Made by a program: the position numbers and the translations under genes. 38,004 nucleotides of DNA from positions 1 to 38,004 of the forward strand of contig CANSKS010000026.1 in assembly GCA_947647615.1 (NCBI GenBank), in the 5' to 3' direction. Origin of the DNA: an uncultured Neglectibacter sp. (GTDB lineage Bacteria; Bacillota; Clostridia; Oscillospirales; Acutalibacteraceae). Below, piece after piece: positions 21,683-30,674 of the stretch. Within the stretch, counting starts at the first letter, position 1; each line of letters begins with the position of its first letter. A model generated the notes under the pieces. It did not search any database. It worked only from the letters and a program-made list of their open reading frames with translations, and was not told the DNA's origin.

Positions 21683-22970
21683 AAAGATCGGTCCCTTCTG
21701 TTACTACTTCATCATAAAGCTGGATAGTAGAGCCCGTGACTAAGGCTTCCTGCTCTTCTGCATCCAGCTGTATTTTGCAAATGGCATAACCGTTCACCGT
21801 TTTTTCGCTAAAGATCTGTACGAATTTTAGCCGGTCGCCATATTCCACATAAACGCCCATCACATCTTTTGCCACCTGGGTGCCGGTGGCATTCCCGTCT
21901 TCATCATAAACGGTATATTCCACATCGGCAAAATGCAGCGCTTCTTTTTTTACCAACACGCCGGAATAGGTGCGTACGGTAATTTGCACCCGCTCGTTTC
22001 TCAGCATGGCAATACCTGCGTCCATATAAGAACATTCAAAAATAACGGCGGTCTCCCCTGTGGCGGGATCCGGATTTTTTGCCACAATTTTGGCAGGAAT
22101 CTGGCTGGAACCGGCAAAGGGGATATCCAGGGCCACCTCCGAAGCGCCTTCAAATTTTACCATGTCGTTTTCCGAAAAAATACAAGCCAAATACCATTTG
22201 AATTCTCCGCATATTTTCCCAACATACTCTTTCCCTGGACCACTGCTTTCTCGCTTTTGTAGACTGCGGATTTCCGAAGGGGTAAGCTCCAAAGCCTTTT
22301 CCATATCTACTACACCTTCAAACCCATCTACCGCGCTGACAAAATAGCCGGACACAGGCGCTGTGATCATGTCGATCCGTTCCCCGGAGGAAGCAGCCAA
22401 CGCCTCCCTTTCCTCCCTTACGGCAGTCAAGCGCTGCCGGTAGCTTTCGGCGCTTTCCTCCTCCGTAACCAACATCCTCCGGTTCAACGCCGTCAGTAAA
22501 TTCTCCCTTAAAACAGGAAGTTCTGCATAATTCCCCCTTTGAGCCTCCTCTTGAATGTCGCTTAAAGAGGTGTATATCTGGGTATTGAGCAAAGAAGGGT
22601 TCGAAACGTAATGATCCGCAGAGCTAGTTAATAGCTCTAAGTTCTGTATTTTTTGATCCAGCAGCTTTATTCTGTTTCGGGCGGCAGCGTCGCTCTCGTT
22701 CTGGTAAACATCTGCAATCGTTCCGCCTTCCGCCACCCGCTTTCCATCATCCACACAATAGCTGAAAACTCCATGATAATCGCCTTTTATCACGGTTTCC
22801 TGGCGTATGGCAAGGCCTTCTGTCTGCAAAACATCGGATACCGTGGCGTACATAACCGTTTCTGTAGCGACCCCTTTATTTTGAAGGGCATAGAACTGGT
22901 ACCCCACATAGAGAAGCACCAAAAAACCAATGGCCCCGGCCGCCAGCTTTCTAATTCTTTTACTGTTCAC
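21660..22970 (-). CDS. HlyD-like membrane-anchored adaptor protein
   Basis: 436 residues from a GTG at 22970 with GGAGG 12 nt upstream; a TTG at 23012 would add 14 residues. One N-terminal transmembrane helix (about 9-28) is followed by a barrel-sandwich (lipoyl-like) segment around TEGLAIRQETVI, a coiled-coil hairpin (about 95-190), the second half of the sandwich (MITAPVSGYFVSAVDGFEG), and a beta-barrel domain (RVQITVRTYSGVLVKKEALHF). This is the architecture of membrane-fusion/HlyD adaptors, but no ABC or RND transporter gene is nearby. It overlaps miaA by 11 nt and yggS by about 20 nt. A cell-envelope role near the septum is an inference from position. Confidence 0.78.
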   Translation of the reverse strand: MNSKRIRKLAAGAIGFLVLLYVGYQFYALQNKGVATETVMYATVSDVLQTEGLAIRQETVIKGDYHGVFSYCVDDGKRVAEGGTIADVYQNESDAAARNRIKLLDQKIQNLELLTSSADHYVSNPSLLNTQIYTSLSDIQEEAQRGNYAELPVLRENLLTALNRRMLVTEEESAESYRQRLTAVREEREALAASSGERIDMITAPVSGYFVSAVDGFEGVVDMEKALELTPSEIRSLQKRESSGPGKEYVGKICGEFKWYLACIFSENDMVKFEGASEVALDIPFAGSSQIPAKIVAKNPDPATGETAVIFECSYMDAGIAMLRNERVQITVRTYSGVLVKKEALHFADVEYTVYDEDGNATGTQVAKDVMGVYVEYGDRLKFVQIFSEKTVNGYAICKIQLDAEEQEALVTGSTIQLYDEVVTEGTDLYDGKLVR

Positions 22971-23946
22971 CGGCTCCGGCCGCCTCCCTTTCCCAAAAGT
23001 TTTCTGACGCAAGAAGGCTTACCGCCTCTTCAAAAAGTGCCTCTTCGTTTTCCCATTCATCCACATAAAGGAAAAGCGCGCCCTTTTCCCTGGAAAACCA
23101 GGTGAGCTGTCTCTTGGCGTAACGGCGGGTTTCCCGCTTTAGAGATTCCACCGCTTCTTCCAGAGAAATCTCCCCGGAAAAGTAGGGAAACAACTCTTTA
23201 TACCCAATGGCCTGAGCCGCCGTAGTCTTTTTTGCAGACTTCATCACCACATGATAAAAAGCCTCGGCCTCCTCCAAAAGCCCTTGTTCCAGCATAAGGT
23301 CTACCCGGCGGTCAATACGGTCATACAGCTTCTGCCGGTCCCGATAAAAAAGGCAAAGCATGGAAAACCGGTACTTGGGAGGCCGCGCCCTGGAACGCTC
23401 CTCCTGGGCAGAAAACAACATGCCTGTGGCCTCATAAAATTCCAAGGCGCGCAACACCCGCTTTTCGTTATGAGGGTGTATTTTTTCCGCAGCTTTTGGG
23501 TCCAGCCTTTTTAACCGTTCATAAAGAGGAAGAATTCCTTCTTCTTCGGCCTGCCGCCAAAGCTTTTTTCGAATTTCCTCTTTTCTCCCCTGCTCCTCAA
23601 ATTCGATCCCCCACAAGAAAGAGCGGGCATAAAGGCCGGTCCCGCCTACCAAAATCGGAAGTTTTCCCCGGCTCCAAACCGATGTTACCGCCTGTTCCGC
23701 CAAGATCACATAATCCGACACACTGAATTCCCTGTCTAAAGGGCAAATCCCCACCAAATGATGGGGCACGGCAGAAAGCTCTTCTGGCGTAGGTTTGGCG
23801 GTGCCGATAGACAGCCCCTCATAGATCTGCATGGAGTCGCAGGAAACGATCTCTCCTTGAAACTCTTTGGCAAGGCGAATCCCCAAAGCTGTCTTCCCGG
23901 AAGCTGTAGGCCCAACTACCGCCAAAATCTTTTCCTTCAACAGCAA
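22960..23946 (-). CDS. miaA: tRNA dimethylallyltransferase MiaA
   Basis: 328 residues. The N-terminus has the P-loop VVGPTASGKTALG, then IVSCDSMQIYEGLSIGTAKP with the catalytic Asp, and later LVGGTGLYARSFLWG and the KTTAAQAIGYKEL block of the family. It transfers dimethylallyl from DMAPP to A37 of UNN-reading tRNAs, the substrate that MiaB then methylthiolates; both genes lie in this run. It follows mutL by 9 nt. hfq, which often follows miaA, is not present. Confidence 0.97.
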   Translation of the reverse strand: MLLKEKILAVVGPTASGKTALGIRLAKEFQGEIVSCDSMQIYEGLSIGTAKPTPEELSAVPHHLVGICPLDREFSVSDYVILAEQAVTSVWSRGKLPILVGGTGLYARSFLWGIEFEEQGRKEEIRKKLWRQAEEEGILPLYERLKRLDPKAAEKIHPHNEKRVLRALEFYEATGMLFSAQEERSRARPPKYRFSMLCLFYRDRQKLYDRIDRRVDLMLEQGLLEEAEAFYHVVMKSAKKTTAAQAIGYKELFPYFSGEISLEEAVESLKRETRRYAKRQLTWFSREKGALFLYVDEWENEEALFEEAVSLLASENFWEREAAGAGEQ

Positions 23947-23955
23947 TCTCCTTTC

Positions 23956-25890
23956 TTATGCCCTTCCGAACTGACGTTCGATATCCTTTTTGCGAATCAA
24001 AATAAACACCGGCCTGCCGTGAGGGCAGTAGCGTACCTGGGGGTTTTGTTCCAGCTCTTCCGCCAGACGGACCAGCTCTTCTCTGGAAGTAAAATCTCCC
24101 GCTTTCATGGCTGCCCGGCAGGCCACATTGTGGTAGACCCAATCCAGCCTTTCCGTGGTGAGATCGTTTTTGAAGGATGCCAGGTACCCGGCAATCTCCA
24201 TCACGGCAGAGGCAGCATCGGCCCCGTCTAAAATCATGGGAACCGAACGCACCAGCACGGTACCCATCCCGAAGTCGTCCACTTCAAAGCCCATTTCCAA
24301 CAAGGTTTCCCGGCATTCCAGCAGGGAGGCATATTCGTTTTTCTCCAAAGCCACGGGAACAGGCACCAACAGGGTTTGGGCCTCTTCCCCATGCTTTTGC
24401 CCTTTCAGCTTTTCATAGAGCAGCCTCTCATGGGCCGCGTGCTTATCGATCAGCATCAGGCTGTCCGCGGTGTATTCCAAAATAAGGTAAGTACCAAAGG
24501 CCTCTCCCAGGATCCTTTCCCTGTAATCTCCCCGGAGGACAGGCGTACCCGAGATTGGTTTTTCCTGCTTCGAAAAAGGGGCAGGAGGCGCCGGGGGAAT
24601 TTTCCGGGCTTCTATGGCAGCTTTTGGAGGAAGGGGACGGGACTCCGGCACCGGTTCATCATCCAATATGCGGTCCAGATAATTGGAAAAGCCGGAAGGC
24701 TCCGGTTTTTCCAAAGGCCGCTTCTCGCCGCTGTCTCGAAGCATGGGCAAAAAGTTGGAACGGCATGCAGGCTCTTCCACTTTTGGGGAGGCAACAGGCG
24801 TCTCATGTGGCTTCGAAGCAGGAAGCGCCGTTTGCTCTGCGGGCTCCTCCGGCACTGCCAAAACCGGCGCCGGCTTCTTAAACTGCATAATTTTGACCCG
24901 GTCTCCGGCTGTCAAGGCAGACTTCACCCCGTGGTAAATGGCGTCAAAAATAGGACGTTCCCTGACAAAACGCACCTCGAGCTTTGCCGGGTGCACATTT
25001 ACATCTACCGCCGCGAAGGAAAGGTCTATATGGAGCACACAGGCGGGGAACTTTCCCACCATGAGGGAGCCCTTATAAGCTTCTTCCAAGGCTGCCATAG
25101 CCGTACGGCTTTTGACAAACCGGCCGTTAATAAAAAAGTTCTGCATGCTTCGGTTTGGCCTGCCCCCTGCGGGCGTGCTGATATAACCCGAAACCTTGAC
25201 ATGGTCCATTTCATATTCCACAGGAATTAGTGTGGAAGAAAACTCTTTTCCATATACCGAATAAATAGCAGAAGAAAGCTTATTGTCACCGGGAGTATGC
25301 AGAAGCTCCCGACCATCCCGAAAAAAACGGAAGGATACTTCCGGGTGGGAAAGGGCCATCTTTTCCACGATATTGGCAACTGCGCTGCCCTCGGTAGCGT
25401 CTTTTTTTAGAAATTTCATACGGGCCGGAGTGTTAAAAAAGAGGTCCCGCACAAGAATGGTGGTGCCCAAAGGGCACCCGGCCTCCTCAAGCTCATATTC
25501 CTCGGACCCGCCCCCCACATAACGCACCCCTGTTTGAGCCCCCTCTGTCCTGGTGAGCATTTCCACCCGGGCCACCGCAGAAATAGAGGCCAGGGCTTCC
25601 CCACGGAAGCCCAAAGTCCCAATGGAGGACAGGTCGTCCTGCTTTACCACTTTACTGGTAGCATGCCGCAAAAACGCAAGGGGAACATCCTGAGGAGAAA
25701 TGCCACATCCGTTATCGGTGACCCGCATAAAAGAAATGCCGCCGTTTCGGATTTCTACCGTGACCATACTGGCACCGGAGTCTATGGCATTTTCGGCAAG
25801 CTCCTTGATCACGGAAGAGGGCCGCTCCACCACTTCACCGGCGGCGATAAGCTCTGCCACCTGCTTTTCCAAAACATGAATTTTGGGCAT
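23956..25890 (-). CDS. mutL: DNA mismatch repair protein MutL
   Basis: 644 residues. The GHKL ATPase domain includes VIKELAENAIDSGAS, VTDNGCGI and TLGFRGEALASI. After a Pro-rich linker (about 330-455) comes the C-terminal dimerisation/endonuclease domain with DKHAAHERLLYE, a variant of DQHA(x)2E(x)4E, then CRAAMKAGD and CPHGRPVF. These metal-site motifs imply an active nicking endonuclease, as expected in bacteria without MutH. MutL couples MutS mismatch recognition to strand removal. It starts 34 nt after mutS. Confidence 0.97.
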   Translation of the reverse strand: MPKIHVLEKQVAELIAAGEVVERPSSVIKELAENAIDSGASMVTVEIRNGGISFMRVTDNGCGISPQDVPLAFLRHATSKVVKQDDLSSIGTLGFRGEALASISAVARVEMLTRTEGAQTGVRYVGGGSEEYELEEAGCPLGTTILVRDLFFNTPARMKFLKKDATEGSAVANIVEKMALSHPEVSFRFFRDGRELLHTPGDNKLSSAIYSVYGKEFSSTLIPVEYEMDHVKVSGYISTPAGGRPNRSMQNFFINGRFVKSRTAMAALEEAYKGSLMVGKFPACVLHIDLSFAAVDVNVHPAKLEVRFVRERPIFDAIYHGVKSALTAGDRVKIMQFKKPAPVLAVPEEPAEQTALPASKPHETPVASPKVEEPACRSNFLPMLRDSGEKRPLEKPEPSGFSNYLDRILDDEPVPESRPLPPKAAIEARKIPPAPPAPFSKQEKPISGTPVLRGDYRERILGEAFGTYLILEYTADSLMLIDKHAAHERLLYEKLKGQKHGEEAQTLLVPVPVALEKNEYASLLECRETLLEMGFEVDDFGMGTVLVRSVPMILDGADAASAVMEIAGYLASFKNDLTTERLDWVYHNVACRAAMKAGDFTSREELVRLAEELEQNPQVRYCPHGRPVFILIRKKDIERQFGRA

Positions 25891-25924
25891 ATCTTTTCTC
25901 TCTTTCCTATCCTGCCATTCGGCG

Positions 25925-28531
25925 TTATTTCAAAAGGTTCGCCAACTCAAACAGCACATTCATACATTCGATAGGCGTCAAGGTATTGACGTCTATGCTT
26001 CGAAGCTTCTGCAGCACCTCCGCGTCGGCGGAATTCATCGTCAGCTGAACGGGCTCCTCTTGTACCTGCCGCGGCAGGGCAAATTGCTTCCCGCCACTGG
26101 CATCTTCCAATTCTGCCAGTACCTGTTTGGCCCGGCGGATCACCTTTTCCGGCACACCGGCCAGCTTTGCCACCTCTATGCCATAGCTGTCGTCCGCGCC
26201 GCCCCGGACAATCCGGCGCAGGAACGTGATATCGTCCCCCCGCTTTTTCACGGCAATATTAAAATTTTTCACGCCGGGAAGAACGGCCTCTAGCGCGGTA
26301 AGCTCGTGATAATGGGTAGCAAACAAGGTCTTTGCCCCCACCAGCTTTTTATCGTAGACATATTCCAGCACCGCCCTGGCAATACTCATGCCGTCGAAAG
26401 TAGAAGTGCCCCTGCCGATCTCATCAAAAATCACAAGGCTGTTCTGGGTGGCGTTTTTTAGAATGTCGGCCACCTCGCTCATCTCGATCATAAAAGTGGA
26501 TTGCCCCGCCGAAAGGTCGTCGGAAGCGCCCACCCGGGTGAAGATATGGTCTACAATCCCAATTTCCGCCACTGCAGCAGGGACAAAGCAGCCAATTTGG
26601 GCCATGATGGTGATGATGGCGATTTGCCGCATGTAAGTGGATTTCCCCGCCATATTGGGGCCGGTAATAATGGCTACCCGGTTTTCGTTTTGGTCCATAT
26701 CCACATCGTTGGGCACAAAAGGCGTATCCTGCAAAAGGGCTTCGACTACCGGATGGCGGCTGTCTTTTAAATAGAGTTTCCCGCTTAAATTGATCACCGG
26801 CCGAGTATAATCGTTTTTCACCGAAACAGCCGCGAAGGAAGCCAGCACGTCCAAAGCTGCAATGGCCTTGGCGGTCTCCTGTACCCGGGCCAGTTGCTCC
26901 GCCACCTGCCTGCGGAGGTCTTCGAAAAGCTGGTATTCCATGGCCACTACCCGGTCGGAAGCGCCCAGGATCCTGTTTTCCAGCTCTTTCAGCTCAGGCG
27001 TGATATACCGCTCCCCGCCGGTAAGCGTCTGCTTCCGAATATAATCTTCCGGCACCTGGTTTTTATAGCTGTTGGACACCTCTATGTAATAGCCGAACAC
27101 TCGGTTATAGCCTGTTTTGAGTTTTGGAATGCCGGTCCGCTCTTTTTCTCTTGCCTCTACGGCGGCGATCAAGTCCTTCCCGCCGTTCATGTCCCCCTTG
27201 ATCTCATCCAACTCCGGGCAATAGCCCTCTCGTATCATGCCGCCCTCTCGAACCGTAAAGGGCGGTTCTTCTACCAGAGCGGAATTGATGAGCCCGGTGA
27301 CGTCCTCTAAGGCGTCCATTTGGGCGGTAAGGCTGTTCAAAAGAGTGGCTTCACACTTGGAAAGCAACGCCTTCAGCGCCGGAACCCGTTCCAAAGCCGT
27401 GCTCAGGGAACGAAGCTCCCGGCCGTTGGATGAGCCGTAAACGATGCGGGTCATAATCCGCTCTAAATCGTACACGCCGGAAAGCTGTTCCGAAAGCTCC
27501 GAAAGCAAAGGGGGATCCCCCATCAGCTCTTCCACCGCGTTTTGCCGCAGGGTAATTTTCGCCGGGCTCAAAAGAGGCTGTTCCAGCCAGGTTTTAATTA
27601 ACCGTTTTCCCATGGCGGTTTTGGTATGGTCCAGAACCCAAAGCAGGGACCCCTTTTTCTCTTTGTTGCGCAAAGTTTCCGTAAGCTCCAAATTGCGGCG
27701 GGCGTTTAAGTCCAGCCCCATCACAGAAGCGTCGGAAACCAAGCGGATTTCTGTCATTCGCTCTAACCCATTGATTTGGGTACGGGCCAAATAGCTCAGC
27801 AGCGCGCCCAAGGACTGAACAACCAGCGGGCAAGAGGTGAGCCCGGCAAGCTTTTCCTCCCCAAATTGGCTCGAAACTGTTTTTTGGGCGTTTTCCATTT
27901 TATAGGCTGCAAAATCCAGGCACTCCACAGAGGCGGAAAGCTTGTCCCGGATGAAATCACTAAGGCCCGTAAGGTCTGTAGCTTGGGGGTTGATAAGCAA
28001 TTCCTTGGGCATATAGCGGGAAAGCCTGTCCTTCAACTCGTGCAACAGGGTTTCCATGTCGGAAGCGGAGATTTGGCCGGATTCCAGGTCTCCGGTGGAA
28101 ACGTCGGCAAAGGAAAGGCCCACCTGGTTTTCTTCGTAGCAAAGGGAACAAATGTAGTTGTTCCTGGCCTCATCCAGCATGCTGTTTTCCAGTACAGTGC
28201 CCGGCGTAATCACTCGGATCACATCCCGTTTTACCAGGCCTTTTACCAGCTTTGGATCTTCCATTTGTTCGCAAATAGCCACCTTATAGCCCTTTGCCAC
28301 CAGCCTTGCGATATAAGTTTCCGCACTATGAAAAGGCACCCCGCACATGGGCGCCCTTTCTCCCTGGCCACAATCCCTGCCGGTCAGCGTCAATTCCAAT
28401 TCCCGGGAGACTGTTTTGGCGTCGTTAAAAAACATCTCGTAGAAATCGCCTAGCCGAAAAAAAAGGATGGTGTTAGGGTATTTTTCCTTGGTTTCAAAGT
28501 ATTGCTTCATCATGGGGGAAAAATCTGCCAT
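25925..28531 (-). CDS. mutS: DNA mismatch repair protein MutS
   Basis: 868 residues. The mismatch-reading FYE motif is at 30-32 in GDFYEMF. Connector, core and clamp domains follow. The ATPase domain has Walker A GPNMAGKST at about 624, then DDLSAGQSTFMIEM, the Walker B region LVIFDEIGRGTST and ATHYHEL. The C-terminal helices include a helix-turn-helix dimerisation part. Full length for the family (MutS1), which recognises base mismatches and small loops after replication. It precedes mutL in the same transcript, the most conserved order in Firmicutes. Confidence 0.98.
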   Translation of the reverse strand: MADFSPMMKQYFETKEKYPNTILFFRLGDFYEMFFNDAKTVSRELELTLTGRDCGQGERAPMCGVPFHSAETYIARLVAKGYKVAICEQMEDPKLVKGLVKRDVIRVITPGTVLENSMLDEARNNYICSLCYEENQVGLSFADVSTGDLESGQISASDMETLLHELKDRLSRYMPKELLINPQATDLTGLSDFIRDKLSASVECLDFAAYKMENAQKTVSSQFGEEKLAGLTSCPLVVQSLGALLSYLARTQINGLERMTEIRLVSDASVMGLDLNARRNLELTETLRNKEKKGSLLWVLDHTKTAMGKRLIKTWLEQPLLSPAKITLRQNAVEELMGDPPLLSELSEQLSGVYDLERIMTRIVYGSSNGRELRSLSTALERVPALKALLSKCEATLLNSLTAQMDALEDVTGLINSALVEEPPFTVREGGMIREGYCPELDEIKGDMNGGKDLIAAVEAREKERTGIPKLKTGYNRVFGYYIEVSNSYKNQVPEDYIRKQTLTGGERYITPELKELENRILGASDRVVAMEYQLFEDLRRQVAEQLARVQETAKAIAALDVLASFAAVSVKNDYTRPVINLSGKLYLKDSRHPVVEALLQDTPFVPNDVDMDQNENRVAIITGPNMAGKSTYMRQIAIITIMAQIGCFVPAAVAEIGIVDHIFTRVGASDDLSAGQSTFMIEMSEVADILKNATQNSLVIFDEIGRGTSTFDGMSIARAVLEYVYDKKLVGAKTLFATHYHELTALEAVLPGVKNFNIAVKKRGDDITFLRRIVRGGADDSYGIEVAKLAGVPEKVIRRAKQVLAELEDASGGKQFALPRQVQEEPVQLTMNSADAEVLQKLRSIDVNTLTPIECMNVLFELANLLK

Positions 28532-28572
28532 AGCGCGCTCCCTCCTTCCGCTCTCTTTTTAGAAGGCCGCAA

Positions 28573-28977
28573 TTAATGGCACCCGCCGCAGGTAGCGCAA
28601 TTCCCGCTGCACGCCGCCTCGTAATCGCAGGTTTCCGGGTCATCCCCCTCTGCGCTCAAGGTAATAATAGCCGTGAGCCGCTGTACCAGGGCATCCAGCT
28701 CTGTTTTTGCCTTGTTATACTGGATCATATTTTCATTTTCCATGATCTTCGCGTAAACCGCACGGAACTCCTCATTGAGCCGCTTTAAGGTCTCTTCGTT
28801 CCTGTCTTCTTTTTGCGCCTCATTGTTGATGGCCATTCTTTTTAAGTTAAATTCCCCAATGGCATCCTGCAGGCCTTCATCTTCATCGCTGGCCTGGCGG
28901 GCCAGCTGCATGTTGAGATAGGCCTGGTCCTTCTGCAGTTCTTTTCCAAGCTCCCTTGCCATTTCGATCATACCCAT
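28573..28977 (-). CDS. YlbF/YmcA-family protein with Cys-rich C-terminus
   Basis: 134 residues, mainly helical. The body (1-110) has the YlbF-type pattern of Ala/Glu/Lys-rich helices, with a FNLKRMAINNEAQKED-like block. The C-terminus has five cysteines at 117, 123, 127, 130 and 133, ending CATCGGCH. In Bacillus subtilis, YlbF, YmcA and YaaT form a complex that contains 4Fe-4S clusters and acts with RNase Y in mRNA processing and in sporulation, biofilm and competence control; the tail here could supply cluster ligands. Position between miaB and mutS is a known Clostridial order. Which paralogue it is cannot be decided from sequence alone. Confidence 0.85.
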   Translation of the reverse strand: MGMIEMARELGKELQKDQAYLNMQLARQASDEDEGLQDAIGEFNLKRMAINNEAQKEDRNEETLKRLNEEFRAVYAKIMENENMIQYNKAKTELDALVQRLTAIITLSAEGDDPETCDYEAACSGNCATCGGCH

Positions 28978-29031
28978 TGTTTTTTTCCTCCATTTTATTG
29001 ATTTATTAAAAATTTATTACCCAAAACAGCA

Positions 29032-29053
29032 GCTTTTCTCCTGCCCGAAAAGC
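29032..29053 (-). other. Intercistronic hairpin between miaB and the YlbF-like gene
   Basis: GCTTTTC (29032-29038) and GAAAAGC (29047-29053) form a perfect 7-bp stem with an 8-nt loop, 5 nt after the miaB stop. On the minus strand it is followed by TGCTGTTTTG, then very AT-rich sequence. It may be a weak terminator or attenuator. Confidence 0.45.
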
Positions 29054-29057
29054 CCTT

Positions 29058-30482
29058 TTAGGAAATCCTTTCCCCGTAGAGAATAAAGCTCTTTGCCCTG
29101 GTAACCCGAACCTTTACAAACTGGCCCACCAGTTCATCCGGCCCCGGGAATTCTACGATATGGCTGCTGGCCGTTCTGCCGGAAAGCAGGCCACTCTTTT
29201 CGCTGCGGTCTTCCACCAGCACCCGTAAAGTCTGCCCCACCATTTTTTGGCAGATGGCAGAAGCGCATTCCTCCTGCACCCTCAAAAGTTCGGCAAACCA
29301 TTTTGTTTTCTCCTGGTGAGAAACCGGGTCTTCCATTTTCGCCGCTTTCGTCCCCTCCCGAGGAGAATAAATAAAAGTGAAAAGGTTGGTGAATCCCACT
29401 TCCCGCACCAAAGAAAGGGTTTCCTGGAATTCCTCATAGGTCTCTCCGGGAAAGCCCACGATCACGTCGGAAGTAAAGCTGATGTCCGGCATGACCTTTC
29501 TGGCATAACGGATGAGAGAAAGGTACTTTTCCCTGTCATACCGGCGATTCATTTCGGAAAGCACCCTGTTGCTGCCGGACTGAAAAGGCAAATGGATATA
29601 ATGGGGAATATGCCGGCTGCCTGCCATAACGTCAAAAAGCTCTTGGGAAGCGTCTTTCGGATGGGAAGTCATAAACCTGAGGCGAAAATCGCCATCCAAT
29701 CCGTCCAACTGCCTCAAAAGCCCAGCAAAGTTTACAGGAGTTTTCCCCTCTTCCACAGGCAAATTTTTCCCGTAGGAGTTCACGTTTTGGCCCAAGAGCG
29801 TGATTTCTTTATACCCTGCTTCCACCAGGCCGCGGACCTCTTCCAAAATCGCCTCCGGCTGGCGGCTTCTCTCCCGGCCCCGCACATAAGGCACAATGCA
29901 GTAGGAACAAAAGTTGTCGCACCCGTACATGGCGGTGACCCAAGCCCTGGCAGTACCATCGCGCTGAACAGGAAGCCCCTCTATCATCTCCTGCTCCTCG
30001 CCTCCCCGCAGAAAAATCCGTTTGGACTCCACAAGGGTTTGGTAAAGCATTTCCGGCAGCCGGTGGATCATATGGGTGCCAAAGACGATATTTACAAAGG
30101 GAAAGCTGGTTTTTAGCCGCTCCGCCACCTGTTCCTGCTCCGTCATGCATCCACACACGGCGATCACCACAGAGGGGTGGCGGCGTTTGATATTTTTCAA
30201 GGCCCCCACATTGCCAAACACCCTGTCTTCCGCGTGTTCCCGCACAGCACAGGTGTTGAACAAAATGAAATCGGCTTCTTCTGGCCCATCCGTAAAAGAA
30301 AACCCCATCTGCGCCAAAAGGCCCTTTATTTTTTCTCCATCCGCCACATTCTGCTGGCAGCCATAAGTTCTCACATAGGCCAGAGGCACTTTCCCCCTGG
30401 CCCGGATCTTCATAAGCTCCGCCACACTGGCAGAAAAGGAAGCCTGCCGGGAAAGCGCCTCCCCGGCAACACTGTTTTCCAA
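29058..30482 (-). CDS. miaB: tRNA-2-methylthio-N6-dimethylallyladenosine synthase MiaB
   Basis: 474 residues from a TTG at 30482, which has GAGGTG 6 nt upstream; a GTG at 30491 is the alternative and has no good site. The N-terminal UPF0004 domain has three cluster cysteines in YVRTYGCQQN, FNTCAVREHAE and VCGCMTEQ. The radical SAM cluster motif CDNFCSYC is followed by IVPYVRGRERSR. A TRAM domain ends the protein. It adds methylthio to i6A37 made by MiaA. It appears to be the first gene of the long minus-strand run, with a promoter upstream. Confidence 0.96.
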   Translation of the reverse strand: MENSVAGEALSRQASFSASVAELMKIRARGKVPLAYVRTYGCQQNVADGEKIKGLLAQMGFSFTDGPEEADFILFNTCAVREHAEDRVFGNVGALKNIKRRHPSVVIAVCGCMTEQEQVAERLKTSFPFVNIVFGTHMIHRLPEMLYQTLVESKRIFLRGGEEQEMIEGLPVQRDGTARAWVTAMYGCDNFCSYCIVPYVRGRERSRQPEAILEEVRGLVEAGYKEITLLGQNVNSYGKNLPVEEGKTPVNFAGLLRQLDGLDGDFRLRFMTSHPKDASQELFDVMAGSRHIPHYIHLPFQSGSNRVLSEMNRRYDREKYLSLIRYARKVMPDISFTSDVIVGFPGETYEEFQETLSLVREVGFTNLFTFIYSPREGTKAAKMEDPVSHQEKTKWFAELLRVQEECASAICQKMVGQTLRVLVEDRSEKSGLLSGRTASSHIVEFPGPDELVGQFVKVRVTRAKSFILYGERIS

Positions 30483-30528
30483 AAAACACACCTCGGCTTT
30501 TCTAGCTTTGTTTCACACAGTTTTTGTT

Positions 30529-30557
30529 ATTTTACCACATAAGCCGCAAAACTGCAA
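30529..30557 (-). promoter_or_regulatory. Sigma-A promoter for miaB and the following run
   Basis: TTGCAG (30552-30557) and TAAAAT (30529-30534) on the minus strand are 17 nt apart. The start codon lies about 47 nt downstream. No other promoter was sought exhaustively inside the run, so internal promoters remain likely. Confidence 0.65.
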
Positions 30558-30595
30558 GAAAAAGGCCCGCTTTTCCAAAAGAGGCCGGGTTGGTA

Positions 30596-30624
30596 TGGCA
30601 TTTTCACAGGGCATATGGTAAAAT
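30596..30624 (+). promoter_or_regulatory. Extended -10 promoter for the TrmH-family gene
   Basis: TAAAAT at 30619-30624 is preceded by TGG, a TGn extended -10 element. The -35 hexamer at the 17-nt distance is TGGCAT, weak. The gene begins at 30675, with AAAGGA 8-9 nt before its ATG. Confidence 0.5.
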
Positions 30625-30674
30625 AGAGATCAGGATACATCCTGAAAAAAGCTCCGTAATAAAGGAACCTGTAT

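Noticed and set aside
29247-30116. 289-codon plus-strand frame opposite miaB
   Set aside because: Antisense to a gene with full radical SAM motifs; composition is that of a shadow frame.
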